From contig OZ020624.1 of assembly GCA_963971575.1 (NCBI GenBank), positions 5,824,903 through 5,888,902 on the forward strand: a DNA stretch of 64,000 nt. Direction: 5' to 3'. This document shows positions 63,861 to 64,000 of this stretch, piece by piece. Numbering within the stretch: position 1 is the stretch's first letter; the number at the start of each line of letters is the position of its first letter. The notes beneath the pieces are model-generated. The model was not told where the DNA came from. It searched no databases and was given only the letters and a program-made list of their open reading frames with translations. Both the position numbers and the translations under genes were made by a program. This DNA comes from Liopterus haemorrhoidalis (lineage: Eukaryota > Arthropoda > Insecta > Coleoptera > Dytiscidae).

Positions 63861-64000
63861 TTGTAGTTGCCAGTATATTACAATATAATAATTTTTTTAA
63901 TGGGACGATTGCTCCTGTATAGTGTTCTATAAGACTTCAATATTTGGTGAATATTCAGTAATCTTTAACTTAAGGCAGCACTCTAGTTTCAGCTGAGTAA
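63861..64000 (-). pseudogene. hAT transposase C-terminus, second copy, cut by window edge
   Basis: After TTGTAGTTG the hAT relic continues with CCAGTATATTACAATATAAT as at 38817. The coding part (minus, 64000 to stop at 63927-63929) reads LKLECCLKLKITEYSPNIEV, the end of the hAT dimerisation domain. The rest of the gene lies beyond the window. Confidence 0.8.

Overview
This window looks like intergenic or heterochromatin-adjacent DNA from an insect, or at least an arthropod, with an AT-rich genome full of transposons. The evidence is the mix of elements: mariner, maT and Tc1-like transposases, hAT and PIF/Harbinger relics, a Helitron, CR1/Jockey-, RTE- and R1/I-like non-LTR retrotransposon tails, tRNA-derived SINE-like repeats and (TTAGG)-bearing repeats. 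I found no intact host gene. The best non-transposon coding candidate is a 42-codon exon-like stretch resembling the DUF4806 domain at 45211-45339. Species cannot be named from sequence alone.

Layout. 1-5 kb: a broken IS630/Tc1-mariner transposase at the left edge, a non-LTR tail between two inverted 86-bp arms, and a 121-bp satellite. 5-20 kb: two copies of a 0.95-kb SINE-like repeat, three tandem copies of a repeat bounded by ACCGACCGCC that later elements have split (a GACTCC-tiled block and a hAT element tiled with CATCGATG), a PIF/Harbinger element with a spliced HARBI1 N-terminus, several reverse transcriptase relics, two Helitron-type termini and a 273-bp tandem repeat. 20-36 kb: a mariner damaged only by three nonsense codons, gag/RT/RNase H relics, a mariner split by a TTAA-flanked MITE, a hAT element containing a 5'-truncated RTE insertion, and CR1/Jockey-type RTs. 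36-55 kb: a second copy of the TTAA MITE, an inverted-repeat element rich in GTTGTATG, a hAT transposase relic, a Helitron with internal repeats, a three-level nest of DNA elements, a maT transposon, diverged tandem repeats and a small hAT MITE.

56-64 kb holds the most striking object: a complete 7.8-kb foldback element (56042-63860). Its roughly 3-kb inverted arms are mostly tandem 141-bp repeats arranged as alternating dimers. A 9-bp duplication, TTGTAGTTG, flanks it. It sits inside a hAT relic whose uninterrupted paralogue, with one copy of those 9 bp, lies at 38808-38816 of this same window, so its boundaries can be read at base resolution. The arms also carry inverted class-II tRNA-like segments, and the loop carries opposed 15-bp arrays and an 88-bp array containing TTAGG repeats.

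Most genes here do not cooperate. They are layers of insertions, and the nesting gives relative ages: hAT relic before foldback element; mariner before TTAA MITE; hAT before RTE; ACCGACCGCC repeat before CATCGATG hAT before TA-flanked MITE. All alignments and translations were done by eye, so boundaries without a target-site duplication are approximate.
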